Source: Setophaga petechia
Taxonomy: Eukaryota; Chordata; Aves; Passeriformes; Parulidae
Direction of reading: 5' to 3'
Assembly: GCA_024362935.1 (NCBI GenBank)
Contig: JANCRA010000039.1
Span: forward strand, 4,465,040-4,529,039
DNA: 64,000 bases
The translations under genes and the position numbers were made by a program. This document shows, piece by piece, positions 1 to 11,494 of the stretch. The notes under the pieces are model-generated. The model saw nothing but the letters and a program-made list of their open reading frames with translations, searched no databases and was not told the DNA's origin. Position 1 is the stretch's first letter; every line of letters begins with the position of its first letter.

Positions 1-2980
1 TCTGGATGGTGCTGTTGTGTTGTACAAACAGCAGACAGGGCCCACAGAGCTCCAGCTGAACATTTCATGTGCTGTTTGCTCCGGGGAGGGTTAAGGATGT
101 GCTCAGTCCTTTTCTATTCACAAATCCTTTATGTTGTGATCCACCTGTTCTCCAGCATTCCTGAGACTGGCTAAACTTAGCTAATGATTACTGATGAGAA
201 AACTCATATTTTCTGAGCAATTCCTCCTGGTCAGGACCAGGAGGTTTTTTTAGCATCTTATTTAAAATTTCCTCCAGTCCCCCAGCCACCAAGATTTAAG
301 CTCTGTTTCACCTGTGGGATGAGTATTTACTGGCTTGAGGGAGTGCACTGAGCTGGCCTGGAGTTACAGGGGGAAAAAACCTTTCAGTCTTGATTAAACT
401 TCACAGCTGGGTTAGGGAAGGCACATGCCTGTGAGGAAGCCAAAGTTCCAGAGGCCAGAACTCTGATGTTTGAATGTTGTTTGTCTTCATAGCTCCAGAT
501 AAGATCTGAAATAGGTATTTCCTACTGTAATGTGTGTGACCTTTTTCTAATGGTCTTGAAACTTTATTGTTTTGTTTTATAACTGTGTCATAAAGATATA
601 ACTGCAATCCTTTTGGAGGAGAGGACGTTGTGGATCATTGCCTCTGTCATTTGTCTTCCTTGTCAACGCTGCTATAACCCTTTTATCAGAGAGAAAACCA
701 GCAGCCTGTGTGGTGTAAGATATTGTTTTGTGACTGCCTGTGACTCACTTCTACTCCTGATAACTGATGGAGGTAGAAATTAACTCAAAATGCTTTTTTT
801 CATGGAAATGGGAGGGTGGTAAAGGAGTGGTGGAAATGTTTGGTTTGCAGTGAGTAAGGAGGGTTTCACTGGCTCAGTAATTCCCCTGAAAGGTGGTGCT
901 TTGACTTCATAGTGCCTTCCAGCATCAGAGAGCTGCCTGTCAACTTCTTCCTTTGCAGCTACCCCAAACTGTGGTAGCAGAGCATTGCAGAGAAAGCTGC
1001 AGTCTGCTGCCTGTAGCTGTTTCTGACAACCACTGCAAATCCATGGGGTACAGGCAGAGCCCTGTGTGACAGCTCAGAGCTGTGGCTGGTGTCTCTGGCC
1101 ATGTTTGTGTCCTTGCCAGGTCCCTGCAGCAGCTGTGGTGAGCTGGGCAAGAGCTGGTGTCCAGGATGTGTGCAGGGTGTGCCTAACCAGAGACTGGCAA
1201 AGCAGAGGTCAGCACAGGGAGTGCCTGGCTCTGAGATGCCAGTGCTTCATACCTAAGAAAGTCCTGACCTCAGATGAAAAACAGCATCAGACTCATGCTT
1301 TAAATTCTCATCCTACTGTAACCTGTTTGACCACAGTAGTGGTTCCCCACTGAAGCACAGGATCTTTTAAATGCCTCCTGTCACCTTGAATTCCCTTTAG
1401 CTGCCACTCTGTTTATGTGGAGAATTTCCTTTCATGCCAGCAAGGAGCAGTGAAAAATCCAGCAGTTTGAGTTTGGAGGAGAACCAGCCCAGCAGCAAAT
1501 GGAAATGGCTGTGAGCTTTGGTGGGAAGAGGCAGGCAGTGAAAATGGAACTGGAGGGATAAACCAGACTGCCTGGGAAAACAGATTTGCAAGGAGGTGGA
1601 ATCACTGACTGCTCAGGCTTGTCCCAGCATCTGACTCTTCACCAAACATTAGAGCTAAAATGGAAGACTTAGAGTTTCTGGATACTTCCAAGATATGGTC
1701 AGAATGGCTGGGATGGAGACTCACACCTGCTGATTTCTGAACTTTCTGTTTGTTTTGGGTTTTTGTCAGAAGCTCTCCTCTCTGTGTGCTTATGTACTTC
1801 AGATTTGAAGAGTCTGACCACATATTGTCCATTCCTCTTCCATACTCTTTGTCCTGTTTGTTTTTCCACTGTGATGTGAAGCCTGTGGATGAGTTACTGC
1901 ATGGCAGAAGTAGAAACACCAGAGGAAACCAAATGGAGAAAATAGAAATCCCAGCTTTCCTCTGTACAGACTATGCTGAAATTTTCACACCCACACACTT
2001 AAATCAACTTTGTAGTGGTAAAGTTTGACTTCTGGCGTGAGCAAGAAAACTTCTATTTCAGGCAGCACAACATGAAAATTTTAGGTTGGGTTTGCCAGTT
2101 CTTTCTCCCCTGTGGGCTGTGTTTTTGTCCTGTAGTAAAGGATTCCTGTGCCTCATCTGCTGTCCTTGTGCTGTATGACCTTAGTGAAGAAGGGGAGTGC
2201 CACTGTGTCTGAACCCAGTGACTTCAAGATAGGAGCAGAGGCATTCTGAAAGCTTCTCTTTAGGGGGAAGGTTATCTTCTCCCTATTTTCAAGCTGCCCA
2301 TGAGCAGCCAAGAGTGTTGGGCCTCATTTTGTGTGTAGACCATGACAGTTTCAATAGCCCTAGGGGCACTCTTAAATTGGCAGTGCTTTGAGTGGGTTGA
2401 TGGGGATGGTTCCCTAAATTTCCTGAGGAAATGGCACTCTATCCTACACACCTCCTTTGCTTTTTAAACACTGCTGGCAGCACAGCTGAGGTGGGAAGTG
2501 GCTCCTCAGGGAAGTGGTCACAGCCCCAAGGCTGCCAGAGCCCAAGCAGTGTTTGGACAATGATTTCAGGCACAGGCTGGGATTTCTGGAGCTGTCCTGT
2601 CCAGTTGCACTTGAGGATCCTTTTAGGTTTGCATGGCCAGGTTTTGGTAGCAGGATGGCCACAGGGATGGCTGCTGTGAGAAGCTGCCAGAAGTTTCTTC
2701 CATGTCCAGCAGAACCAAGACCAGCTGGCTCCAGGGTGGACCTGCCCCTGTCCAGTGCCAATCAATCAGTAATGGCAGTAACACCTCTGTGATGAGATGT
2801 TTAGGAAGGAGTAAAAAGTTATTGCACAGAGCTAATTGCACTCAGAGAAGAGAGAATACGTGAGAGAAACAAGCCTGCAGACAGCAAGGTCAGTGGGGAA
2901 GGAAGGGTAGGATGCACTCCAGGCACCAGGGTGAGGTTCCCCTGCAGCCTGTGATGCAGAGCATGGTGGAGCAGCTGTGC
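1..2980. other. Non-coding DNA, no feature recognised
   Basis: Many stops in all frames, no exon pair, no repeat I can name. It may be intronic or the 3' flank of a gene outside the window (in mammals MXRA7 lies on this side), but I find no MXRA7 coding sequence. Confidence 0.5.
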
Positions 2981-2984
2981 CCCT

Positions 2985-3460
2985 GCAGCCCATGGAGGTT
3001 CCTGTGGGTGCAGATCCACCAGCCCATGGAAGCTCTGGTGGGTGCAGATCCCCCAGCCTATGGAGGTTCATGTGGGTGCAGATCCACCTGCAGGAGGTTC
3101 CTGTGGCTGCAGATCCACCAGCCCATGGAGGTTCCTGTGGGTGCAGATCCACCAGCCCATGGAGGTTCCTGTGGGTGCAGATCCACCAACCCACGGAGGA
3201 TCCTGTGGGTGCAGATCCACCTGCAGGAGGTTCCTGTGGGTGCAGATCCACCAACCCACGGAGGATCCTGTGGGTGCAGATCCACCAGCCCATGGAGGTT
3301 CCTGTGGGTGCAGATCCACCAACCCACGGAGGTTCCTGTGGGTGCAGATCTACCTGCCCATGGAGGTTCCTGTGGGTGCAGATCCACCTGCAGGAGGTGC
3401 CTGTGGGTGCAGATCCACCAGCCCATGGAGGTTCATGTGGGTGCAGATCCACCTGCAGCT
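2985..3460. repeat. 34-bp minisatellite, about 14 units
   Basis: Tandem units of about 34 bases (core GAGGTTCCTGTGGGTGCAGA) with point changes, and some units shortened to about 27 bases where CACCTGCAGGAGG replaces the longer linker. Since 34 is not a multiple of 3 and no unit contains a stop, several frames on both strands stay open. These long frames are a by-product of the repeat, not genes. Confidence 0.92.
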
Positions 3461-4862
3461 CCTGCAGGAGCCCACGCTGGAGCAGGGGATGCCTGAAAGA
3501 GGCTGTGAGGTCCTGGGAAGGCTGAGCTGGAGCAGCTTAGCAGGGAGCTGTGGTGAGAGGAGCCCATGGGGTGACCTTGTGGGGGATCCACTCTAGAGCA
3601 GCCTGCTCATAAAATGTTTGAGTGCCCGGGCAGAGATGCTGGGCCTGCATCCATTACCTGTGTTCTTTATGTGGGTGTCCAGCAGCAGTGCTGTCTTGGA
3701 TGGCCCCTCCATTCTCAGCCTGTTTAATAACAGAAGTCTGTCCTTGCCAGCCAGCCAGCTCCTCCTGTGGCCTTTTGTGGCAAATGCTTTCTTCCAGAGG
3801 GTGGATTACCCTTGTTTGTACATGGATATACTGCACCCAGGAGTGATCTCCATCGTGCATGACAGGTTGGTGATATTTGTACTGACAAGCTGTGATGATG
3901 TCCCTGCTCACCTTTCTGCAAGAGGAGATGAGGCAGAGAGCCTCAGAATGGTGTCAGCTTTATCCTGCTCTCTGCACTCCCAGGGGCTGACTCAGCTGGG
4001 GAACAGTGATTGTTGCAATGTCTTTAGGGCCAGACCCTTGGGGCTGGGATCTGTGGGCCCAGGACTCAGCCAGCACGTTGTTGTGAGGTAGTGTGAGAGA
4101 TGGATTTGTAAAGAATTCTCAAAATCTGACAGAAAGCTCACACAGTCTTGTACATCTGTGTGCAGACTCTGAGATAAGGTGTGCTGACTTAGGAAGGCCA
4201 TGGAATAGAGATTGTTGAGAGAGAGATTGAACTAGAAATAAGTTTTAATAAGTTTCAAAATATGGCTTTGCAGAAAGACCAGATAGTTTAGAGAATTAGA
4301 ACTGTGAAAGATGCATTGTAGCAGGACCATGTCGGGGAAAAATAGAGATGATTTGTGTTAGAAATAATAGCAGCATTGTGGTGCAAAAGCTAATGGGATG
4401 AAAAACATTTCTAAGGTATTGTAAGCAGGAAATAGGTTGGCTTCTGATGGAATGACACTGAGTTTTACATCTCTTATGTCTTACTCTTCATCAAGACTGA
4501 TAATGGAATAAAATCTTTTAAAACACCTCTCAGTTGCCTCATCTCTAAAAAAGCTGTGAAAACCAACAAGGTAGGAGAGCATGTGGTGATGGGAATGGCT
4601 GAGCTCTGTCCCAGCAACCTTGGGGTCATCAGCAGGTGGAGTTATCCCAGACCCCTTGTACAAACCCTCTTTCTTTAAACAAGCCTACCAGAAGACAGGA
4701 GATCTTTTTCTTTCTTTGTGAGCACAAAATAGGACAAAATTATCCATATGTACCTGCTAGTGGAGAAAAAGTTGGCTGGGGTGCTGAGTGTCCACAGTCA
4801 CTTACCATGGTTATTTACAGTCACATTTAGGTGCATGTAGGAAGGGATGGTGTAAGGGTGAT

Positions 4863-5006
4863 CTTCTCCTCTCCTCTCCTCTCCTCTCCTCTCCTCTCCT
4901 CTCCTCTCCTCTCCTCTCCTCTCCTCTCCTCTCCTCTCCTCTCCTCTCCTCTCCTCTCCTCTCCTCTCCTCTCCTCTCCTCTCCTCTCCTCTCCTCTCCT
5001 CTCCTC
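4863..5006. repeat. (CTCCT)n pentanucleotide array
   Basis: About 28 near-perfect copies of a CTCCT/TCTCC pentamer, a polypurine-polypyrimidine mirror tract of about 145 bases. It holds no gene; the Leu/Ser- and Arg/Glu-repeat frames are artefacts of the array. Confidence 0.97.
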
Positions 5007-5161
5007 GATTCCACCTGCCAGCTGCTGTGTTGAAACAAAATTTGATCACCTTGGCTCTGCTCCAAGTCAAACCAGGTTAATAAAACTGGGGACCAAGTGT
5101 CTGCAGGCATGAATGTGTCTCAGTTTGGCCTGCAGGCAGCCCTGGCAGTGTAGGTGCATGA

Positions 5162-5187
5162 ATAAATGGATCCATGGATCCATTTAT
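5162..5187. repeat. 26-bp perfect palindrome
   Basis: Bases 5162-5187 equal their own reverse complement, centred on CCATGG, followed by a partial third copy of the AAATGGAT unit. Can form a cruciform or hairpin. No function assigned. Confidence 0.85.
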
Positions 5188-5920
5188 AATAAATGGATAA
5201 ATGGAACTGCAGGCTTCTGGTTTACTTGAAGTTGTAATGCCAGACCTAATCAAATTCTGGTATTAACAGAAGCACAAAGCTGGATTGAATACAGTATTGT
5301 ACAGGGAACAGTAAACAACTCAAGAAAGTGCCTTCTAGGAAAACTGACCTTCAATTCAGCTGCAATCCCCAGACAAGGAATTGTTTCACAGGATAACACA
5401 AACCCCAAAGACTTACCACGTGACAGGACAGGAAGTTTTTATTCCTGGTTAGATGAGATAGCAAACCACGTGAAATTCCACAAATAAGATGCCACCTATT
5501 TATCCTCAGAGGAAGAGGCAAATGTGCATTTTGTAGATGTCAGGTAAAGCTAATTCTCAAATCAAGTTGTATATGAACTTCCATCCATCAAACAGTGCAG
5601 TTATTTTAGTGTGTTTGTGGGGTACTCGACATATCAACATGTTTTTAATAGATTGGTCTCCTGAACAGTGGTGAGACGTTTTGACTGTGGCAAAATAGAT
5701 AACCAACTTTGACTTGGGCTGCTGGAGCCTGGTGGCTTCAGCCATCAGGGCTCCAAGGATGTTGTGGTGGAGCCATGAAAGATAAAGGCTGGCAGATAAA
5801 GCTGAAAGCAAAAAGATACCCATGTGGTTTTGGGCAAAACAGAACTGTTGGCACCATCCTGGTTAAATTCTGATGTGATTAACTGCCTTTACTGCTCTGT
5901 CTCCTTTCTATTTATTTCAG

Positions 5921-6015
5921 AGATCTTCTGTCTGGAGAAGTGTGGGGTGCTGTGAGGTGGCTCCTCATCCTCCTGGCAGCCAGGAGTGCCTTTCAACATC
6001 AGCTGAAGGACCACA
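5921..6015 (+). other. Possible small exon, unidentified
   Basis: A pyrimidine-rich acceptor (ctatttatttcag) and a donor-like CACA|GTAAGG bracket about 95 bases that are open in the frame reading DLLSGEVWGAVRWLLILLAA. The hydrophobic run resembles a membrane segment. Nothing else supports a gene, and its end phase does not directly match the exon candidate at 10277. Confidence 0.2.
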
Positions 6016-9000
6016 GTAAGGTAATTTGCAAGTGCTTTGGAGTAAATTACACAAAGTTTGTCAACCCAAGGGCTTGTTATTTCTCAGGGATTCTCAGAGC
6101 ACTTTACCATATGGTTTCACAGACAGCACACACAGTTAAACAACCAGCAAAATAACTTTTCATAGTTCTCATTTTAATACAGAGCAATGTGTCTTCTTGC
6201 TCTCAATTGTTTTATGCATTTAAGATGTTATTTTAGTTAACTGAGCTTGTTTTTACTTATGGTTACAATATCAGGGGGTGAATATGAACTTAGATACTGA
6301 GCAAGCTTCCAAGTGGGGTGGAGCAAAGGGGATCAGCAGAGTTTGAAGCAGTGGTGGGGATTGCTTAGACAGGACCCAGCTGACATCTGCTTGGAAGCAT
6401 GGGGTTGGTAATTTTGGAGATTAACACAAGGGCTGGACAGCACCCACATTTGCCATGGTGTATAAACAGCACAGTTTCTGCTGTAGGTCTGTTCATTCTC
6501 AGTTGGTAACTGCACACAGAGACCCAAGGCTTGAGGTGCCAGCTGCAGAGCTGGGAAAACCCCACTCAGTGTGTCCTGCCTGACTTCTCTGTGGCAGGTT
6601 TTGGAAGCTCAGCTCCTGGAGGAGATGATGAATGTCACTGCACATCATCAGTCAAACAGGCTGGCTCATCCTCTTGGCTGTGCCTGAGACTGCCACAGAG
6701 GTGTCCTTCCTGGAATCTCTGAGACAAACCTGGATTGAACAGATACTAAAGAGCTCCCAGGGAGTCAGGAGAGAATGTGTGCCCCTTCCTGAGCACCAGG
6801 ATTTCACATTTCCAGCACAACAGCATAGTGCTGCTCTCCTGCCCAGCAATTCCTTTGCCTGGGCATTTCCAAGGAGGAGGTTGGGAGGTGCTGTGTATCT
6901 GCTATGGCAAAGGCTTCCCTTTTCTCCATGGCTAACAAAAGGCTCTGTCAAGTCAACAGGAGAAGGATGGAGAGAAGTAGCACCAGGTATGTATCTAAAT
7001 AAGGCAGGACAAGAACTGTTACAGAGAAGAAAATACACAAAAGGGAGAGAAGGAAAGAGGAGCATCTGATTTTCAGCAGCTCCTCACAGATCCCTGTGGT
7101 TGTCCCACTCACTCCTGCAGCTAAAAATGGGACTGCACTTCTCTGATCTCCTCTGACTTCACTCTCCAGTCAGTCAGGAGCAAAGAGGAAAACACTATGA
7201 GGCCACATTTTCCCAAGTGTAAGACAGGAACAGGATGATTTATACCAATCAAGAAGCAGGCTTATGTCTTGCACTCCCTGCAGCACTTTTCACCCCAAAT
7301 GAAGCCAATTGGCACATTTGTCCTGCCAGAGATGTCAAGAGCAATGGTTTCTGATATTAAGGCAGTGGGGAGAGTATGGGAAAGACCTTTACCAAGAAAT
7401 ATTTCATTTCTGGCCCTAAAATTAGTGGATCCCCTTGGAGATGTGATTCTGTAATTCATTTCTTTGCAGGGCCTGAGTTTTGCTGCCAGATGTGACGTGC
7501 TGAGATAATATGCCTGCAATTTTTTTTTTTTTTTTTGCCAGGGGTATGGAGAGGAATTTGGGCTTTGTGATTCTTGTGTTTCTTTCTCTGGAGCAGTGGA
7601 GAGTCCTTGAATGCTCCTATTCCTGGCAGCTGTCATGGACAGGAGCTGGAGAAGCTGCTGTTCTGATGGGAGGCCAACTAGCCATGAATTTAATAAATTA
7701 TCTCTTCACCTGTCTGCAGGGCTGCCTTGCTCCTTTTGAGGACCAGCTCTCTGAGAGATTCCCAATCAAGGAACAGATTTTTTTTTCCCTTTCCATCAAA
7801 CAGAATATAAAAGGGGGGGAAAATTCCACAACCCATCTTAGCCCAGCAGTGGTGTCAGTTTGTCTCTCTGTCTGTCAGCTCTGGGGTGATGTGCTGGGCT
7901 TCCTGCTGGGATGGCACAGACAAAAGGCTGCTGAGGGAGGCATTTGGATAAAGGATCCCTGGTTCTTTCCAGCCTGTGTAAATCCAGATGATGTTTCCAG
8001 CCATTGTTGCTGGGAGTGTATTTTTCTGTGGTTTTTTTACATTCTCACAAATGAAGAGGCTCATCAGTCTTCTCAGCATTGTGTGTCTGAGGAAGGAATG
8101 CTGGGAGCAGAGCATTTCAGTGGGATGGGTGAATGTGAAGAGCTCGAGGAGCAGAAAAGGCTGTGTGATGGCAGACTTGGTCTGCTGCACTCTGTTCAGG
8201 GAGGTTAATTGTCACCCAGAGCTGTGGCCATAGGGAACAGCTCAAAAGCCAAGTCCTCACTGTGCTTAGAGGAAGAACTAAACCAGATTCCAGCAACGAG
8301 AGCCTGTAACAGGGCCAGATCCAGAGCACTTTGCCCTCACCTCCCAGTGATTGCTCCAGGCATGGAGTGTGGGCACTGCTGGAGGAACCTGCCCCTGGTC
8401 CCATTACCAAGTGGGAGAGGGGAAAACAATCTAGGCTGGACCCATGTCATCTGCTGGCCCAGGCACATCCAAGGCAGTTTCTTTACAGGGGCCTGAGCTG
8501 GCTGGGCTGGACACCAAGCACACAAATCAGCACTAATGAAAAGCTGATGGGGTTTGCAATCTCTGTGGGCACTGAGCAGCCACTTGCTCATTCCACCATC
8601 AAAACCACAGTGTCTTTCCCTCCTGGAGCATTTCACCCCATGGAGAGAACAGAGCAGCTGGCTCACAAAGCTGTTCCCTCACTCCTGGCACACTTTACTG
8701 GGGCTTTGCTTTGTGACTGAACTCTGGGCATTCTTGAAAGTGCCACTGTATAAGGTGTGGGGGCTTTGCTTCAACAAGTGCTGCTGTCTCTGGCTGCTGG
8801 TTTAGTTTTTGAGAGAAGGTTTGGTGCAGAAGGGAAAGAACTAGCTGGAAAATGGCCAGCGAGTGTGGAATTATGGCAAGCTTGGGAGTTTCTGGGCTAT
8901 CAGTTTCATTTGGTAAAAGCAAGACAAACAGCTGTGCAGAATTTGCTCTTGTAATTTCTTCCCCTCCAGATTCCCAGCCTGAAAGCATTTGTTTCTGAAG

Positions 9001-10276
9001 ATGATTGCTGAACAGGGAGGGAAAACCAAGAACCTAAGGTTGCCAAGCCTCTGCTAGCCCCAAGGCATGGCTGCCGAGAGCTGCATGCTGCAGACAATGT
9101 CATTCTTTTTCTCCCCCACTTATAACTCAGTTCTTACATCATCAAATAATACTGTGAACATATCCAAACACCCCCAGCTTCTTTAGCAGCTTTATTCCAC
9201 TGGCTTCCAATCAAACATTGGTTTTGATGGGTTGTAGACATCACTGAAAGACAAGTATATCCTGAAGCTAAAATTCATTGATCTGTAGAACAGTTCTGTT
9301 CTTGAGCACATCTTGTGATGTTCTGTTCTGTGGACCAGAGACATGGGAGAGTGGAAAGCACACAAGGCACACGCAAGCAAACAAGATTTGGTGCACAGCC
9401 CAGTGAAGAACGTGCACACAGAAAAGTTCATGGCACAGTTCAAATGCCAACTTGCCAGCTGACACCCTCAACACACACAGTGTGGGATTTAATGACAATC
9501 AAGTTTGTTTATGAATTAAAAAAAATAACAAAAACCACCCAAACACCACTCTAGACAAATCTGCCTTTTATATGTCCAGGATGTAATTAAGGATTAGTGA
9601 AGTGCACGTGGAATTAAATGGATATTGGAGATCAAAAGGGCTGACAGAGAACCATCTTCTCTCAATGATCCCAGGTGCAGTTTGTTTAAATAAAAAAGTC
9701 ATCTTGTTTTTACATTACTGAAGAATGGAAGAACTTCTGCTGGGGGCATTGATGCTGAGACTGGACACACCAGCAGTGCTGGGCTTGGAGTCTCCACACC
9801 ATAAATGAAGCAGCATCTCCTGAGATTGCAGGAGGGATTGCAGATAGGACTGCAGAGAAACACACATTTGGAAAAGGATGCTGTGGCCCCTGAGAGGCCA
9901 GGCCCTGTGCATTGTGCACTCTTTGCTTTGTACTTTCCTGCCCATGGGCTGGGAGCCCTGTGTATCCCAAGAATCTCACTTCTTACAGAGCTGTTTAGGA
10001 GACCAGCTCTGCTCTCAACCTCAGTTTTCACCAGGTCATTCCTGGAGAGTTCCAGGACATCCCCATTTCCCAGTCTGACCTCATGTTTGAGCAAACCAGC
10101 CTGGTGCCTCAGCTCTGACACTGATGTCAGCACTGGGGGTGAGGAAATGATGCTCCAAGGAAGTGAAGGTCTGTACTCTGACAAGGGGAGGGTTAGGTTT
10201 TCTTTTCTTACACCAAGAAGGTGAAAAGCCCTGTTTTCCATATACCAAGGCTGCTTTTGGCTAATGTGCTTGCCAG

Positions 10277-10460
10277 AGATTTGGATATTCCCCCAAGCAC
10301 AATCACAATCCCTCCTGAACAGACAGTGCTACAGACAAGTTCTCCACAATCACCAGTGCAGATCCTGAAAAGCAAAGAAATCTGTATTTTTCTGCTTGTA
10401 GGAATTTTTCTATCCCTTGTGGCTCTTGGTTTTGCAGTAATGTTACATGGAGGAGATTGA
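10277..10460 (+). CDS. Candidate last exon of an unidentified single-pass membrane protein
   Basis: After an acceptor-like tgcttgccag the frame stays open to TGA at 10458-10460. It encodes a Ser/Pro/Thr-rich stretch (DLDIPPSTITIPPEQT), then a basic KSKE and a clear hydrophobic span of about 22 residues (ICIFLLVGIFLSLVALGFAVML) ending six residues before the stop. There is no upstream in-frame ATG, so it could only be a spliced exon. An AATAAA at 11291-11296 would give a 3' UTR of about 0.85 kb, ending just before ST6GALNAC1. I do not recognise the protein. It does not resemble what I know of MXRA7, the mammalian neighbour on this side. It could be a chance frame. Confidence 0.35.
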
Positions 10461-11494
10461 AGGAAAATGATTCCTGCCTCCAGAATTTCCCTTTGGGACC
10501 CCTGTTAACAAAAAAAGTCTTGTAGTTGTGAAACCTGTTGACTGGCTTTGCTGTGATATAAAACAGGCACCTTCAGTTCTCTGGGTATTCAGTAACAGTG
10601 TGAGTGCTTCTGAGATTGGAGATACTGTCAGCAAAAGCTTTTTTTATATCTGAGCTTCATTTTTATAAGAGCTGTGCAAAAGCAGCCTATGCATAAGAAG
10701 CAATATGGCTATCTCCCCCTGAAATTTCAGGGTTAATGTTTAACAACTTAAAAAGTTAAAATAGTCCTTTGCTGTAAAACTACATCTCTGGTAGAAGTAA
10801 ACATTTCTCTGGCTGTGGTGTCCATCTTTGCAAATCTTTCCCTCTGCTGGTGGGGTGATGTAGCCTGAACTGCCAAAGATTGATTTCACACTGACTGGGG
10901 ATTTTCATAACACAAACTCCTCTTTCCTGTGCTGGATTTGCACCAAATCTTTGATTTGTTGGGTTGCCTCCCAACCACAAGGTAAAATGGATGTGTATCT
11001 AGCCATCAGCATTTGTGGGGCAGGGATTGCTTCTGGATTGGGGCTGCAGGCAATTACTGCATGAAGAATATTTGCTTGTGGCCATGTCTAAAACCTTGGG
11101 CAGGTGGTGCTCTGAAAGCTTCCTGGATTGTAACTGTGGTCACTTCCACACTTTGCATGCATTCCCAGTGATGCCTTTTCCACGTTAGAGATAAAAGGTT
11201 TCCCTTTTAGGGCAGAACAATGTCATTAAGAAAAACACAGAAAACTTCCACTGTTTGCAGTGAAACAATTTCCTCTCCCCACTCTTTGTAAATAAACTTC
11301 TGGTGATAAACAGGTACAGTACAAAACTGATGCCTTCCTGAGAAATTGGATCTGTGTGCAGTGTCTGGGAATGCTGGGAGACAGGGTGTGCACATTATTG
11401 TGGGAAAATCCAGAGGGAAAACCAGCCCAGTCCTTCCACACCCCTTGGTGAGGCAGTGCCTGGCGAGCGCTCTGCCGCTCTCGGGTTCCTCACC

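Noticed and set aside
2832..3596. Several long open frames (up to 206 codons) on both strands
   Set aside because: They follow the 34-bp minisatellite and rotate frame with it; no splice or start context supports coding.
9699..10241. A 180-codon - strand open frame
   Set aside because: No family resemblance, no splice context, and the opposite strand carries the more convincing membrane-exon signal just downstream.
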